Below, in pieces: positions 26,551-34,997 of a stretch of 56,627 nucleotides of DNA. Source of the stretch: Clostridiales bacterium UBA3680 (GTDB lineage Bacteria; Bacillota; Clostridia; Lachnospirales; CAG-274). Below the pieces are notes generated by a model that was given only the letters and a program-made list of their open reading frames with translations, did not search any database and had not been told where the DNA came from. Each line of letters begins with the position of its first letter. Position 1 is the stretch's first letter. The position numbers and the translations under genes were made by a program. The stretch covers positions 8,381 to 65,007 of the forward strand of contig DFJD01000032.1 in assembly GCA_002372875.1 (NCBI GenBank), given 5' to 3'.

Positions 26551-28053
26551 TTATGCTGTCACTGTGCTTGTTTCTGTTGTATTTTCATTTACGAAACCTT
26601 GTCTTCCGCCTCTGCCATATCCGTTTTGCATTTTACCGCTGAAGCCTTTTGGCATTTGTTCAAAATTATCGGGAACCTGTCCGTTGAAATTTTCGGGCAT
26701 TTGTCCGTTGAAATTATCCGGCATTTGTCCGTTAAAGTTTTCGGGCATTTGTCCGCCGAAACCACGACCGCCGCCGAAGCCTCCTCTTCCTCCGGGCATC
26801 ATGGACTGAGGTATCTGATCCACAGCGGTACCGTTAATTATTATCGTTCCACCGTTAAATTCCGCAGTTCCGTCGTAATCAAAAGAAGAAACCTGAGCAG
26901 TTATATCTATTTGTCCGCCGTTTATGATAATATTTCCGTTAGCGTCAATAGCATCGGTATCGCCTGCACCCATTGTTATATTGAGGCTGCCGCCGTTAAT
27001 TTCCACTGTGGGAACGGCAAATGCGGTACTTTTTGTTGTTGCGTTTATACCATCGTCCGAAGCGGAAATTGTTATTGTACCGTCATTTATTTGTAAGTAG
27101 GTACTTTCAATTCCTTCCGAAGCGGTTATATTAAATGTACCTCCGTCGATCTTAACTGCGGTGTTACCTTGAATAGCATCGCTTTTTGAAGTTATATCGA
27201 AGGATCCTCCGCTGATGTAGATATAGCCTTTTGTTTGTTCATCTTCGTTTTCACTGTGTAAAGCATCCTTCTCGGTATTTATGGTAAAGTCACCTGCACT
27301 TACAGCTATGGAGTCTTTTGCTTCTATGGCATCTTCCGTTGATGTAATGTTATATGTACCACCTGTAAATTTTACATCGTCTTTACCCGAGATACCGTTG
27401 CCGTAGCTTGATGTGATCTCAATTGTTCCCGTACCGTTAAAAATTATATCATCCTTTGAAAATATAACAGCATCTGTGTTTGTGTCACCATCAGCAGTAA
27501 ACTCACCTGTAACTGAGAGAGTGTTTTTTGCAGAGGTGGAGGTTATAAAGCATTTATCCGCAGACACAACATATATTGCCGGGAAAGAGTCGTTTGTGAT
27601 GCTTACTCCGTCAAGCACAAGCTGAACTTTTGCCGCTTCATCCGCATTTAACTTTATGGTGCAGTTTTTGGCACTTCCCGATATAACGTATACTCCCTCT
27701 TCGGTGATATCTATTGTTTGAGAGTCCGCAACAGTTATATTCTTTGCCGATGATGTATCAGCTTGCTGAGTAAGGTCTCTGTTTGTAAAAATATCAGCAG
27801 TGTTTATTATTGTATCAAGACTTACATTTTCTGCAGAGCTTATGATTGTGTTTTGATTGTTTCTCTGCATATTTGACTGTTGTTGCATACCGTTGTTGTT
27901 CGGTTTAAAAAATGAAAATGCTTTTTCGGCTACGGACATAAGTCCGTTTATACCCTCGCCAAAGCCTGTCGATGAGGCATTGACCCATGAACAACCAATA
28001 AGGGATACAGACAGTGCGGTTGCTATAATAATATTTCTAACGTTCTTTTTCAT
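26551..28053 (-). CDS. Secreted beta-helix carbohydrate-binding lipoprotein (DUF4353-like)
   Basis: 500 residues. The lipobox is VSLIGC (Cys about 21), followed by a Gln/Asn-rich linker and a long beta-solenoid (about 95-410) made of repeating units such as VKIDGGTFNITASEG and IIINGGQIDITAQ. This pattern matches the Cthe_2159-like family, known to bind plant cell-wall polysaccharide. The C-terminal 80 residues are Gly-rich and then carry an eight-residue repeat (NGQMPENF/NGQMPDNF, four copies, at about 26680-26760 in the DNA), ending in a Thr/Glu tail. The function is probably polysaccharide or surface binding. Confidence 0.85.
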   Translation of the reverse strand: MKKNVRNIIIATALSVSLIGCSWVNASSTGFGEGINGLMSVAEKAFSFFKPNNNGMQQQSNMQRNNQNTIISSAENVSLDTIINTADIFTNRDLTQQADTSSAKNITVADSQTIDITEEGVYVISGSAKNCTIKLNADEAAKVQLVLDGVSITNDSFPAIYVVSADKCFITSTSAKNTLSVTGEFTADGDTNTDAVIFSKDDIIFNGTGTIEITSSYGNGISGKDDVKFTGGTYNITSTEDAIEAKDSIAVSAGDFTINTEKDALHSENEDEQTKGYIYISGGSFDITSKSDAIQGNTAVKIDGGTFNITASEGIESTYLQINDGTITISASDDGINATTKSTAFAVPTVEINGGSLNITMGAGDTDAIDANGNIIINGGQIDITAQVSSFDYDGTAEFNGGTIIINGTAVDQIPQSMMPGGRGGFGGGRGFGGQMPENFNGQMPDNFNGQMPENFNGQVPDNFEQMPKGFSGKMQNGYGRGGRQGFVNENTTETSTVTA

Positions 28054-28084
28054 AATAAAACCCTCTTTCTTTTAAGATGGCTAA

Positions 28085-28113
28085 ATTATAAACTGTAAAT
28101 ATTAAAAAAACAA
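28085..28113 (-). promoter_or_regulatory. Promoter of the beta-helix lipoprotein gene
   Basis: On the minus strand: TTGTTT, 17 nt, TATAAT, 32 bases before the ATG. Confidence 0.6.
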
Positions 28114-28153
28114 ATAGCAAACATTAGAATCACCTTAAAATAAAATAAAAAAA

Positions 28154-28181
28154 ACCCGAGATTTGCGCATTGATCTCGGGT
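28154..28181 (-). terminator. Terminator downstream of the tail-anchored coiled-coil gene
   Basis: ACCCGAGAT/ATCTCGGGT with a 10-nt loop, followed on the minus strand by eight or more Ts. It lies 127 bases beyond the stop codon, leaving a structured 3' region. Confidence 0.85.
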
Positions 28182-28202
28182 CTGATATATATTTTCGTCT
28201 AT

Positions 28203-28265
28203 ATGGTATAACCATCGATCCTCGGACTCATTTCAAACCCCTCGGCTAAAAATGCTCCGACGATC
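28203..28265 (-). ncRNA. Structured 3' trailer RNA (candidate)
   Basis: On the minus strand a long hairpin pairs GATCGTCGGA with TCCGAGGATC (nine of ten pairs), then CATTT with AAATG, leaving a 16-nt loop containing TTAGCCGAG. A smaller perfect hairpin, ATGGT/ACCAT, follows. It lies between the coiled-coil gene stop and its terminator. The loop is complementary over nine bases to the loop region of the leader hairpin at 28966-28996. It does not match an RNA family that I recognise. Confidence 0.45.
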
Positions 28266-28307
28266 CACAATCAAAATAAGACAGATATTTCAAAGTCATT
28301 TATGAAA

Positions 28308-28868
28308 TTACATAAAAAATTGTACTACCGCTGCGACAAGTGCAACACCGGATATTATCCATAAGGGAAGAAGCATTTTACGGTCTGCTTTCTCCTCTCT
28401 TATTGTGCTGAGCTCGCCTCTGAGAGTTTTAACTGTTTTTGAATTGTCGTTTACGATATTCGTAACAGATTTGTTCTTCTCATTAAGGTCATTTATAAGC
28501 TTTGCCTGAAGTGCCTGCTTTTCGTCAAGCTCGTCAACAAGCTTGTCTATCTTCTCACTCTTGGAGTTGATTTGGCTTATAACTGCGGAATATTCGCTGT
28601 TCTTATTTGAAAGCATTGTTATAACTGCTTCCTGAGCCTGAACAGCTCTCATCTGAGAGGAAAGATTTGTCTCAACGGAGCGTGTTCTGCTCTCGATCGT
28701 ATCCAATCTTGAATCCTGCTCCTGATTTTTTGCAAGATTTCTTAATATAAGCTTATCCTGCTCTTTATTGTATGTAAGTATTTCGTTTATCTTACCGATA
28801 TTCTGTTCAATAAGTAAGCTGTTTTCTTCAACTGTGTTTTCCTGAATTTTTGCTAAATTACTGTTCAT
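28308..28868 (-). CDS. Tail-anchored coiled-coil protein of unknown function
   Basis: 186 residues, not recognised. Residues 1-160 are nearly all charged heptad-type helix (KSEKIDKLVDELDEKQALQA and similar); the last 20 residues are one membrane helix (LPLWIISGVALVAAVVQFFM), so the coiled coil should project into the cytoplasm. The ATG follows GAGGGGA. It is transcribed alone from the promoter at 29027-29055 with a roughly 150-nt structured leader and a structured trailer. It could be a scaffold or a membrane tether. Confidence 0.8.
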   Translation of the reverse strand: MNSNLAKIQENTVEENSLLIEQNIGKINEILTYNKEQDKLILRNLAKNQEQDSRLDTIESRTRSVETNLSSQMRAVQAQEAVITMLSNKNSEYSAVISQINSKSEKIDKLVDELDEKQALQAKLINDLNEKNKSVTNIVNDNSKTVKTLRGELSTIREEKADRKMLLPLWIISGVALVAAVVQFFM

Positions 28869-28891
28869 GGAAATCCCCTCTATTCCTTTCT

Positions 28892-29020
28892 GTATTCATC
28901 CATGAATACTACTTTGTAAATGTCTTAAAAATATTGTGCGCTCTACCTTCTCGTATTCACGCACCGAAATGACCTCGTGGTTAGCCGAGACATTTCCCCG
29001 TTGTGAAAATTTACTTTCAC
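28892..29020 (-). promoter_or_regulatory. Structured 5' leader RNA (candidate cis-regulator)
   Basis: Read on the minus strand from the start site at about 29020: hairpin GTGAAA/TTTCAC; hairpin GAAATG-CTCG/CGAG-CATTTC with loop GCTAACCA; hairpin GTGCG/CGCAC whose loop contains TGAATAC; and hairpin GTATTCAT/ATGAATAC just before the ribosome site. The TGAATAC loop can also pair with the first arm of the last hairpin, which gives an alternative fold. I cannot assign it to a known riboswitch class. Confidence 0.45.
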
Positions 29021-29026
29021 AGCGTT

Positions 29027-29055
29027 ATTATAGCAAACTATTTATAGCTTTGCAA
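29027..29055 (-). promoter_or_regulatory. Promoter of the coiled-coil protein gene
   Basis: On the minus strand: TTGCAA, 17 nt, TATAAT. The first leader hairpin starts at the expected transcription start. Confidence 0.75.
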
Positions 29056-29227
29056 CAAATTTATTGCTTTTTTATTTTACAATTTGTTTACAAAGATTGC
29101 GATATATGGCGAGTTTAAGTTATTTTTTTAGCAAAGTATACAGCTTTTATTCGGTGAAAATATGTATTTGTAAGCACCGATTTTCTTTTACTAAATCAAT
29201 GTTTTCATGGATAATTATGTTTAAATA

Positions 29228-29236
29228 TGGTATAAT
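29228..29236 (+). promoter_or_regulatory. Extended -10 promoter of the methyltransferase-like gene
   Basis: TGGTATAAT, an extended -10 without a good -35, 35 bases before the ATG. Confidence 0.55.
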
Positions 29237-29270
29237 CGTTTCAGCAATTTGATGAGAGGAGATATTTTTA

Positions 29271-30440
29271 ATGAAAATACAGAAAATAACAGAGGACATA
29301 AAGAGAAAATTTGTGGAGCTGGATTTTTATGCAAATGTTAACTCCGCCATAGAAACGGAGATAACATACCCTATAGAAACAAATTTTATATATCCCACCG
29401 ACCCCGAGCAAATAAAAGAAACGGCAGAACAGGTGCTTGAAGAGGCAAGAAAAAAGAATGCGGATCTAACTCAAAAAGATGCTCTGAGAACAGCTTCTTT
29501 TGCGGGCGGAGTTGCGGGAATGTGTGCAAAAATATTTGAAAACGACTCCACATTGTCGGAATATCTTGCACCGCTTGAAGCGGAATTTAGGCTTTTTGGG
29601 GAGAGCGATTTGGGAATGGACCCTTACTTTTCCGCAGTTAATCCGCCCGGTTTTACAAAAGGAGCCTATACTCTTTCATACGAAACATTTCATCCCTACC
29701 AGCTTGCGGTTTATGATGAATCTGCGGTCATGAAAAACAGACCTGTGAATATACCCCGTATATGTGCTGTGGATTATGCCTATACATATCCCATAATATC
29801 CAAAAACGACAAGGTCATATGCGCACTGACGCCGAATGTTCTTTTTGTGGGACAGAAACTTATAAAGGATGTAAGCGGAGATGTTCTTCTTCTTGGGAGC
29901 GAACTTGGCTATCTTGCGTATTCTCTGTCACTTAAAGATAATGTTAAAAGTATTACCGTTGTTGAAGGAGATAAAAACATTCTTTCGATATTCGAAGAAA
30001 AACTTCTTCCTCTTATGGGGACCGAAAAGATAAAAACAGCGGAATGTAATCCGATTGAATTTCTTTCAAAAACAAAAGACGGAGAATTTGATTGTGTGGT
30101 TGCTTCCTGCTTTATGAGCCTTGCGGAAACAAATATTTACACAAGAGTGAAAAAAGAGGAACAGAGATTTAAAAACACAAAATTTTTCATAAGAGATGAA
30201 ACAGCCTTTTTGATGCACCTTATGTCATTTACAATAAGAAGGCTTGAGGAAGCATACTATTTGGCTTTGGGCTACGATCCTTCACAGATCCCCTTGCTTG
30301 CCGAAGATGACGAAAAAAAGGCTAAATATATAGACAAGCTTACTAAAAACATTGTAATCACATCTTCGGAGGATATAGACAATTTAACAAAGCTTGAAAA
30401 CCTGAAAAAGCTTATAGAGAGCTCACCATATAAAATTTAA
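29271..30440 (+). CDS. Rossmann-fold methyltransferase-like protein of unknown function
   Basis: 389 residues. The N-terminal 190 residues are helical with no recognised motif. Residues about 200-290 look like a class I SAM-dependent methyltransferase core: DVLLLGSELGYLAYSLSL with the acidic VVEGDK at the end of strand 2, and later FDCVVASCFMSLAE. The C-terminus is helical. The closest picture is a spermidine/nicotianamine synthase-type fold, but I cannot name a substrate. It precedes a LysR regulator by 11 bases and is probably co-transcribed with it; sulfur-assimilation genes follow. Confidence 0.7.
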   Translation: MKIQKITEDIKRKFVELDFYANVNSAIETEITYPIETNFIYPTDPEQIKETAEQVLEEARKKNADLTQKDALRTASFAGGVAGMCAKIFENDSTLSEYLAPLEAEFRLFGESDLGMDPYFSAVNPPGFTKGAYTLSYETFHPYQLAVYDESAVMKNRPVNIPRICAVDYAYTYPIISKNDKVICALTPNVLFVGQKLIKDVSGDVLLLGSELGYLAYSLSLKDNVKSITVVEGDKNILSIFEEKLLPLMGTEKIKTAECNPIEFLSKTKDGEFDCVVASCFMSLAETNIYTRVKKEEQRFKNTKFFIRDETAFLMHLMSFTIRRLEEAYYLALGYDPSQIPLLAEDDEKKAKYIDKLTKNIVITSSEDIDNLTKLENLKKLIESSPYKI

Positions 30441-30451
30441 GGAGACGGAAA

Positions 30452-31348
30452 ATGACTCTTCAGCAGATGAGATATGTTATTGAAATTGCAGAAAAAGGTT
30501 CAATGAACGAAGCGGCGAAAGGGCTTTTTATTTCGCAGCCAAGTCTTACAACGGCAATAAAGGAGCTTGAAAAAGAAATAGGTATCACTGTTTTTCATCG
30601 TTCAAACAGAGGAATAGAGTTGACAAGTGAGGGAAGTGAGTTCCTTGGTTATGTAAGACAGATCACGGAGCAATACGCTCTTATGGAGGAACGCTACATA
30701 AAAAAAAGCGAGCAAAAGGAACGCTTTCATATTTCCGCACAGCATTATACATTTGCGGTAGAGGCATTTTCAAAGGCGGTTTTGAAATCGGAAACCGATA
30801 ATTACGACCTTGCAGTATATGAAACAAGAACACACGAAATAATCACGGATGTAAAAAATATGAGAAGTGATTTGGGTGTGCTGTATTTGAATGATTTCAA
30901 CAGAAGGGTGCTTGAAAATGACTTTAAGGAAAACAACCTGACCTTTACGCCTCTTTTTGATTGCGAAACCTATGTTTATTTAAGTTCAAAACATCCTCTT
31001 GCGGGGAAAAGGCAGATATCCTTTAAAGAACTTGATGAATATCCGTGTCTTTCTTTCGACCAGGGAGCAAAAAATTCTTTTTATTATGCCGAAGAGGTAC
31101 TGAGTACCTATCCGTATAAAAAAATAATACATGTTAATGACAGAGCAACCGCTCTTAATATGATGACTCTTTTATACGGCTATACATTATGTAGCGGTGT
31201 TATATGCAAGGAATTGAACGGAGACGGATATTGCGCCGTTCCTTTAAGCGGTGGAGTACGTATGACAGTTGGCTATATAAAGCGAACAGATGCGGTTTTA
31301 AGCACAATAGCAAATGAGTTTATAAAGGAACTCAAACAGTACGGATGA
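30452..31348 (+). CDS. LysR-family transcriptional regulator
   Basis: 298 residues. The N-terminal winged helix-turn-helix begins MTLQQMRYVIEIAEKGSMNE and continues FISQPSLTTAIKELEKEIG; a two-lobe effector domain follows (about 90-295). It lies just upstream of metY and cysK in the same direction, so control of sulfur amino-acid synthesis with O-acetyl-(homo)serine as effector is a reasonable inference. The ribosome site is AGGAGA. Confidence 0.88.
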   Translation: MTLQQMRYVIEIAEKGSMNEAAKGLFISQPSLTTAIKELEKEIGITVFHRSNRGIELTSEGSEFLGYVRQITEQYALMEERYIKKSEQKERFHISAQHYTFAVEAFSKAVLKSETDNYDLAVYETRTHEIITDVKNMRSDLGVLYLNDFNRRVLENDFKENNLTFTPLFDCETYVYLSSKHPLAGKRQISFKELDEYPCLSFDQGAKNSFYYAEEVLSTYPYKKIIHVNDRATALNMMTLLYGYTLCSGVICKELNGDGYCAVPLSGGVRMTVGYIKRTDAVLSTIANEFIKELKQYG

Positions 31349-31387
31349 TATAAATTGGTTTTATAACAAGCTCTTAAATTTAGGAAT

Positions 31388-31416
31388 TTTACAAAACCTT
31401 TATTTAGTGATATTAT
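31388..31416 (+). promoter_or_regulatory. Promoter of metY-cysK
   Basis: TTTACA, 17 nt, TATTAT, 45 bases before metY. A LysR binding site is likely just upstream but is not clear-cut. Confidence 0.6.
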
Positions 31417-31461
31417 TTCCTCAACAAAAAACAAACAACACATTTCAAGGAGGAAATAAAA

Positions 31462-32757
31462 ATGAGTGAACACAATTACAAATTTGAAACTTTACAACTT
31501 CATGTAGGACAGGAAACTCCCGATCCCGTTACGGATTCAAGGGCGGTGCCTATTTATCAAACAACTTCCTACGTATTCCACAGTGCGCAGCATGCAGCAG
31601 ATCGTTTCAATTTAAGAGATGCCGGCAACATATACGGACGCCTTACAAATTCCACACAAGGCGTACTTGAAGAAAGAGTGGCAGCTCTTGAGGGCGGTTC
31701 TGCAGCCCTTGCGGTATCTGCAGGTGCGGCGGCTGTAACATATGCTCTTATAGCTCTGGCAAAGGCAGGACATAATATTGTTGCACAAAAGACGATTTAC
31801 GGCGGAAGTTACAATCTTCTCGATCAAACACTTCCCGGTTACGGAGTAGACACAAAGTTTGTCGACATACACAACCACGAGGAAGTTAAAAACGCAATAG
31901 ACGAGAACACAAGAGCGCTTTTTATCGAAACTCTCGGCAACCCCGGCTCGGACATTCCCGATATTGATGCTCTTGCAAAAATCGCACATGAAGCTAATAT
32001 ACCTCTTGTGATCGATAATACCTTCGGTACTCCCTACTTAATAAGACCCATTGAACACGGTGCAGACATAGTAATACACTCTGCAACAAAATTCATAGGC
32101 GGACACGGAACCACTCTTGGCGGTATTATCGTTGAAAGCGGAAAATTTGACTGGAAGGCTTCGGGAAAGTTTCCTCAGTTTACAGACCCCAATCCCAGCT
32201 ACCATGGAGTTTCCTTCGTTGATGCTGTAGGTCCCGCCGCTTTTGTAACATACATAAGAGCTATCCTCTTAAGGGATACGGGAGCTACTCTTTCTCCCAT
32301 AAATGCATGGATATTACTTCAGGGGCTTGAAACATTGTCACTCAGACTTGACAGACATGTTGAAAACACAAAGAAGGTAGTTGATTTTCTTGCAAATCAC
32401 CCCCTTGTAGAAAAAATCAGCCATCCTTCCCTTAAAGATCATCCTCAGCACGATCTCTACGAAAAATATTTCCCTAACGGAGGCGCTTCAATATTCACCT
32501 TCGATATAAAGGGAGGACAAAAGGAAGCTTATACATTTATAGATAATTTAAAGCTTTTCTCACTTCTTGCAAATGTTGCGGATGTGAAGAGTCTTGTAAT
32601 ACATCCCTATGATACCACACATGCGGAGATGACACCCGAGCAGCTTGCTCAGGCAGGTATCACACAGGCTACGATTCGTTTATCCATCGGCACCGAACAC
32701 ATTGATGATATTATTTGGGATCTCGAACAGGCATTTGAAGCAGTTAAAAAAGGCTGA
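31462..32757 (+). CDS. metY: O-acetylhomoserine sulfhydrylase
   Basis: 431 residues, the length of MetY-type enzymes (MetB/MetC are about 390). The start, FETLQLHVGQE, the PLP-lysine motif SATKFIGGHGTTLGG and the inserted loop FDWKASGKFPQF are typical. It makes homocysteine from O-acetylhomoserine and sulfide. It is followed by cysK after 18 bases; the LysR gene upstream is the probable regulator. Confidence 0.95.
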   Translation: MSEHNYKFETLQLHVGQETPDPVTDSRAVPIYQTTSYVFHSAQHAADRFNLRDAGNIYGRLTNSTQGVLEERVAALEGGSAALAVSAGAAAVTYALIALAKAGHNIVAQKTIYGGSYNLLDQTLPGYGVDTKFVDIHNHEEVKNAIDENTRALFIETLGNPGSDIPDIDALAKIAHEANIPLVIDNTFGTPYLIRPIEHGADIVIHSATKFIGGHGTTLGGIIVESGKFDWKASGKFPQFTDPNPSYHGVSFVDAVGPAAFVTYIRAILLRDTGATLSPINAWILLQGLETLSLRLDRHVENTKKVVDFLANHPLVEKISHPSLKDHPQHDLYEKYFPNGGASIFTFDIKGGQKEAYTFIDNLKLFSLLANVADVKSLVIHPYDTTHAEMTPEQLAQAGITQATIRLSIGTEHIDDIIWDLEQAFEAVKKG

Positions 32758-32775
32758 AAATAAGGAGGAATAATT

Positions 32776-33708
32776 ATGTCAGACATCAAAAAAAGTGTAC
32801 TTGAGCTTATAGGAAAAACACCCATACTTGAAGCAAGTAAGTATCAGGCAAGCATTTCAGAGGCAAAGGCGAATATATTTGTAAAGCTTGAATATTTCAA
32901 TCCCGCAGGTTCTGTAAAGGATCGTATTGCAGAGGGTATGATAGAGGATGCCGAAAAGAAGGGCGTTCTTAAGCCCGGGGCAACGATAATCGAACCTACA
33001 AGCGGAAATACAGGTATAGGACTTGCCGCGGTAGCTGCTGCAAAAGGTTACAAGGCAATATTCACCCTGCCCGAAACAATGAGTGTTGAAAGAAGAAAAT
33101 TTCTTGCAGCCTACGGTGCGGAGCTTGTTCTCACCGATGGAACAAAGGGCATGAAAGGTGCTATTGCAAAAGCTCAGGAGCTTGAAAAGAGCATTGACGG
33201 CGCAGTTATTCTCGGTCAGTTTGTTAATCCCGCAAATCCCGAAACTCACTACAAAACCACGGGTCCGGAAATTTGGGAGCAAACAGGCGGTAAGGTCGAT
33301 ATATTTGTTGCCGGTGTCGGCACAGGCGGTACCGTAAGCGGTGTTGGCAAGTTTTTAAAGGAGAAAAATCCCGATATAAAGATAATTGCCGTTGAACCCG
33401 CAACCTCCCCCGTTTTATCGGGAGGTCAATCGGGAAGCCATAAAATTCAGGGTATAGGTGCAGGTTTCGTTCCGGATACATTCAATGCAAAAGTTGTAGA
33501 CGAGATAATAACAGTTGAAAATGAGGATGCTTTCAAAGAAAGTGCAAACTTTGCTAAAAATGAAGGTGTGTTCGTGGGTATTTCCTCGGGTGCCGCATTA
33601 AAGGCAGGTGCAGTCCTTGCACAAAGAGAAGAGAATAAGGGCAAGAATATTGTTGTACTTCTTCCCGATTCCGGCGACAGATACTTATCTACTGATTTAG
33701 TAAAATAA
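32776..33708 (+). CDS. cysK: Cysteine synthase
   Basis: 310 residues. The PLP lysine is in NPAGSVKDRIAEG, the substrate loop is EPTSGNTGIGLA and the phosphate-binding loop is GVGTGGTVSG. It makes cysteine from O-acetylserine and sulfide in the cytoplasm, sharing sulfide with metY in the same operon. The ribosome site is AAGGAGG. Confidence 0.97.
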   Translation: MSDIKKSVLELIGKTPILEASKYQASISEAKANIFVKLEYFNPAGSVKDRIAEGMIEDAEKKGVLKPGATIIEPTSGNTGIGLAAVAAAKGYKAIFTLPETMSVERRKFLAAYGAELVLTDGTKGMKGAIAKAQELEKSIDGAVILGQFVNPANPETHYKTTGPEIWEQTGGKVDIFVAGVGTGGTVSGVGKFLKEKNPDIKIIAVEPATSPVLSGGQSGSHKIQGIGAGFVPDTFNAKVVDEIITVENEDAFKESANFAKNEGVFVGISSGAALKAGAVLAQREENKGKNIVVLLPDSGDRYLSTDLVK

Positions 33709-33710
33709 GA

Positions 33711-33746
33711 AACAGTATATAAATAACAAACAGTATATAAATAACA
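33711..33746. repeat. Perfect 18-bp tandem duplication
   Basis: AACAGTATATAAATAACA occurs twice head to tail directly after the cysK stop codon. It is probably a slippage product. Confidence 0.8.
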
Positions 33747-33782
33747 AGGGGATGCGAAAACACCGTTTTCACATCCCCTTGT
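33744..33782 (+). terminator. Probable terminator after cysK
   Basis: ACAAGGGGATG pairs with CATCCCCTTGT, with an inner GAAAAC/GTTTTC stem. It lacks a U-tail, so termination strength is uncertain. Confidence 0.55.
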
Positions 33783-33830
33783 GTCGTATATGTGAACAGT
33801 AGGGAAAACAGTTGTTCATTTTACCGTATT

Positions 33831-33870
33831 TTCAATAAAAATGTTAGTATAATAATACATTTTTATTGAA
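33831..33870. promoter_or_regulatory. 14-bp perfect inverted repeat, candidate operator for tyrA-aroA
   Basis: TTCAATAAAAATGT and ACATTTTTATTGAA are perfect inverted arms around a 12-nt centre that itself contains TATAAT. The right arm overlaps the -35 of the promoter at 33866, the place expected for a repressor site. Confidence 0.5.
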
Positions 33871-33894
33871 ATTATTTTTCGCTTATGTTATCAT
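33866..33894 (+). promoter_or_regulatory. Promoter of tyrA-aroA
   Basis: TTGAAA, 17 nt, TATCAT, 42 bases before tyrA. Confidence 0.6.
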
Positions 33895-33935
33895 TAAAAA
33901 GATAATGCAATAATTAAAAAAGCGAGGTGTGGCTT

Positions 33936-34997
33936 ATGGTAACGGGAATTATAGGGCTTGGACTTATAGGCGGGTCTGTGGCAAGAGCCTTAAAAAGTCT
34001 CGGGCATACCGTTTTGGCAACAAGCAGAAGTGAGAAGTCTCTTTCTGCGGCAAAAAAAGAAGGAGTAATAGACGAATATTCCTTGGGAGATTTGTCCCTT
34101 TTTATGGATTGCAATATTGTTTTTATCTGCACAAGTGTGGATAAAATACCTTATTATGCACAAAAGCTTCAAAAGCTTGTAAGTAACGAATGTATACTTA
34201 CCGACGTTGGTTCCACTAAAAGCGGAATATATGAAAAAATGCTTTCCATGGGAAATATCAACTTCATAGGTGGTCACCCTATGGCAGGCTCCGAAAAAAC
34301 GGGCTATTTTGCCTCGGATGTACATCTTCTTGATAATGCATGGTATATACTTACGCCACTGCCTCATGTAAAGGAAGAATATGTCAGGATACTTACCGAC
34401 ACCGTTGCGGCTATGGGAGCAAAACCTCTTTTGATGGATCCATACCTGCATGACAGGTGTGTTGCTGCCGTTTCCCACCTTCCTCATATAGTTGCAAGCA
34501 CCCTTGTAAACACCGTTAAAGACCTTTCTGATAAGGATGGATATATGCATTCCATCGCCGCAGGCGGTTTTAAAGATATTACAAGAATAGCGGGGTCTTC
34601 TCCCGAAGTGTGGTCATCTATATGCACCGAAAACAAAAAAGAGATAATCTCAGCCCTTGATGCCTTTATTTATAGGCTTACGCAAATAAAGAATAATATC
34701 GAAAAAGACGAATCTACCGAAGAGTTTTTCGCATGTGCAAGGGAGTATCGAAACAGTTTTGCGAACACTTTGCCCAATTCCACAAGCGAAAGAGAACTTA
34801 CGGTGAATATTGCCGACAAGCCCGGTTCTGTTGCCGTGGTTTCGGCACTTCTTTCCTTCGAGGATATAAGCATTAAAAACATCGGTGTCATACCCGACCC
34901 CGACAGTGACGGTACCCTGCTTGCAATTGCATTTGCAACCGTAAACGATAAAAACAGGGCTCTTAAATTACTTGAAAAGCACAGATTTATAGGATGA
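33936..34997 (+). CDS. tyrA: Prephenate dehydrogenase with ACT domain
   Basis: 353 residues. I start at ATG 33936, six bases after GAGGTG; the GTG at 33927 overlaps the ribosome site. The N-terminal NAD-binding GIIGLGLIGGSVA, HPMAGSEKTG in the active site, a helical dimerisation domain and a C-terminal ACT domain (ELTVNIADKPGSVAVVSALL) are present. It oxidises prephenate towards tyrosine; the ACT domain suggests tyrosine feedback. The stop overlaps the aroA start. Confidence 0.94.
   Translation: MVTGIIGLGLIGGSVARALKSLGHTVLATSRSEKSLSAAKKEGVIDEYSLGDLSLFMDCNIVFICTSVDKIPYYAQKLQKLVSNECILTDVGSTKSGIYEKMLSMGNINFIGGHPMAGSEKTGYFASDVHLLDNAWYILTPLPHVKEEYVRILTDTVAAMGAKPLLMDPYLHDRCVAAVSHLPHIVASTLVNTVKDLSDKDGYMHSIAAGGFKDITRIAGSSPEVWSSICTENKKEIISALDAFIYRLTQIKNNIEKDESTEEFFACAREYRNSFANTLPNSTSERELTVNIADKPGSVAVVSALLSFEDISIKNIGVIPDPDSDGTLLAIAFATVNDKNRALKLLEKHRFIG

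Larger units (their letters stand above)
28869..29270. other. 402-bp divergent intergenic region
   Basis: It contains a minus-strand structured leader and promoter (28869-29055) and the plus-strand extended -10 of the next gene (29228-29236). The middle part (29060-29225) is A+T-rich with nothing recognised. Confidence 0.7.

Noticed and set aside
26680..26770. Regular 24-bp repeats as a possible CRISPR
   Set aside because: The repeats are in frame inside the lipoprotein gene and encode NGQMPENF-type units without spacers.
26374..27096. 240-codon plus-strand ORF opposite the beta-helix lipoprotein
   Set aside because: It is a shadow of the repetitive lipoprotein coding sequence and runs through the hairpin block and terminator.
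31349..31461. T-box or SAM riboswitch before metY
   Set aside because: No T-box sequence, S-box core or terminator is found; a LysR-controlled promoter explains the region better.
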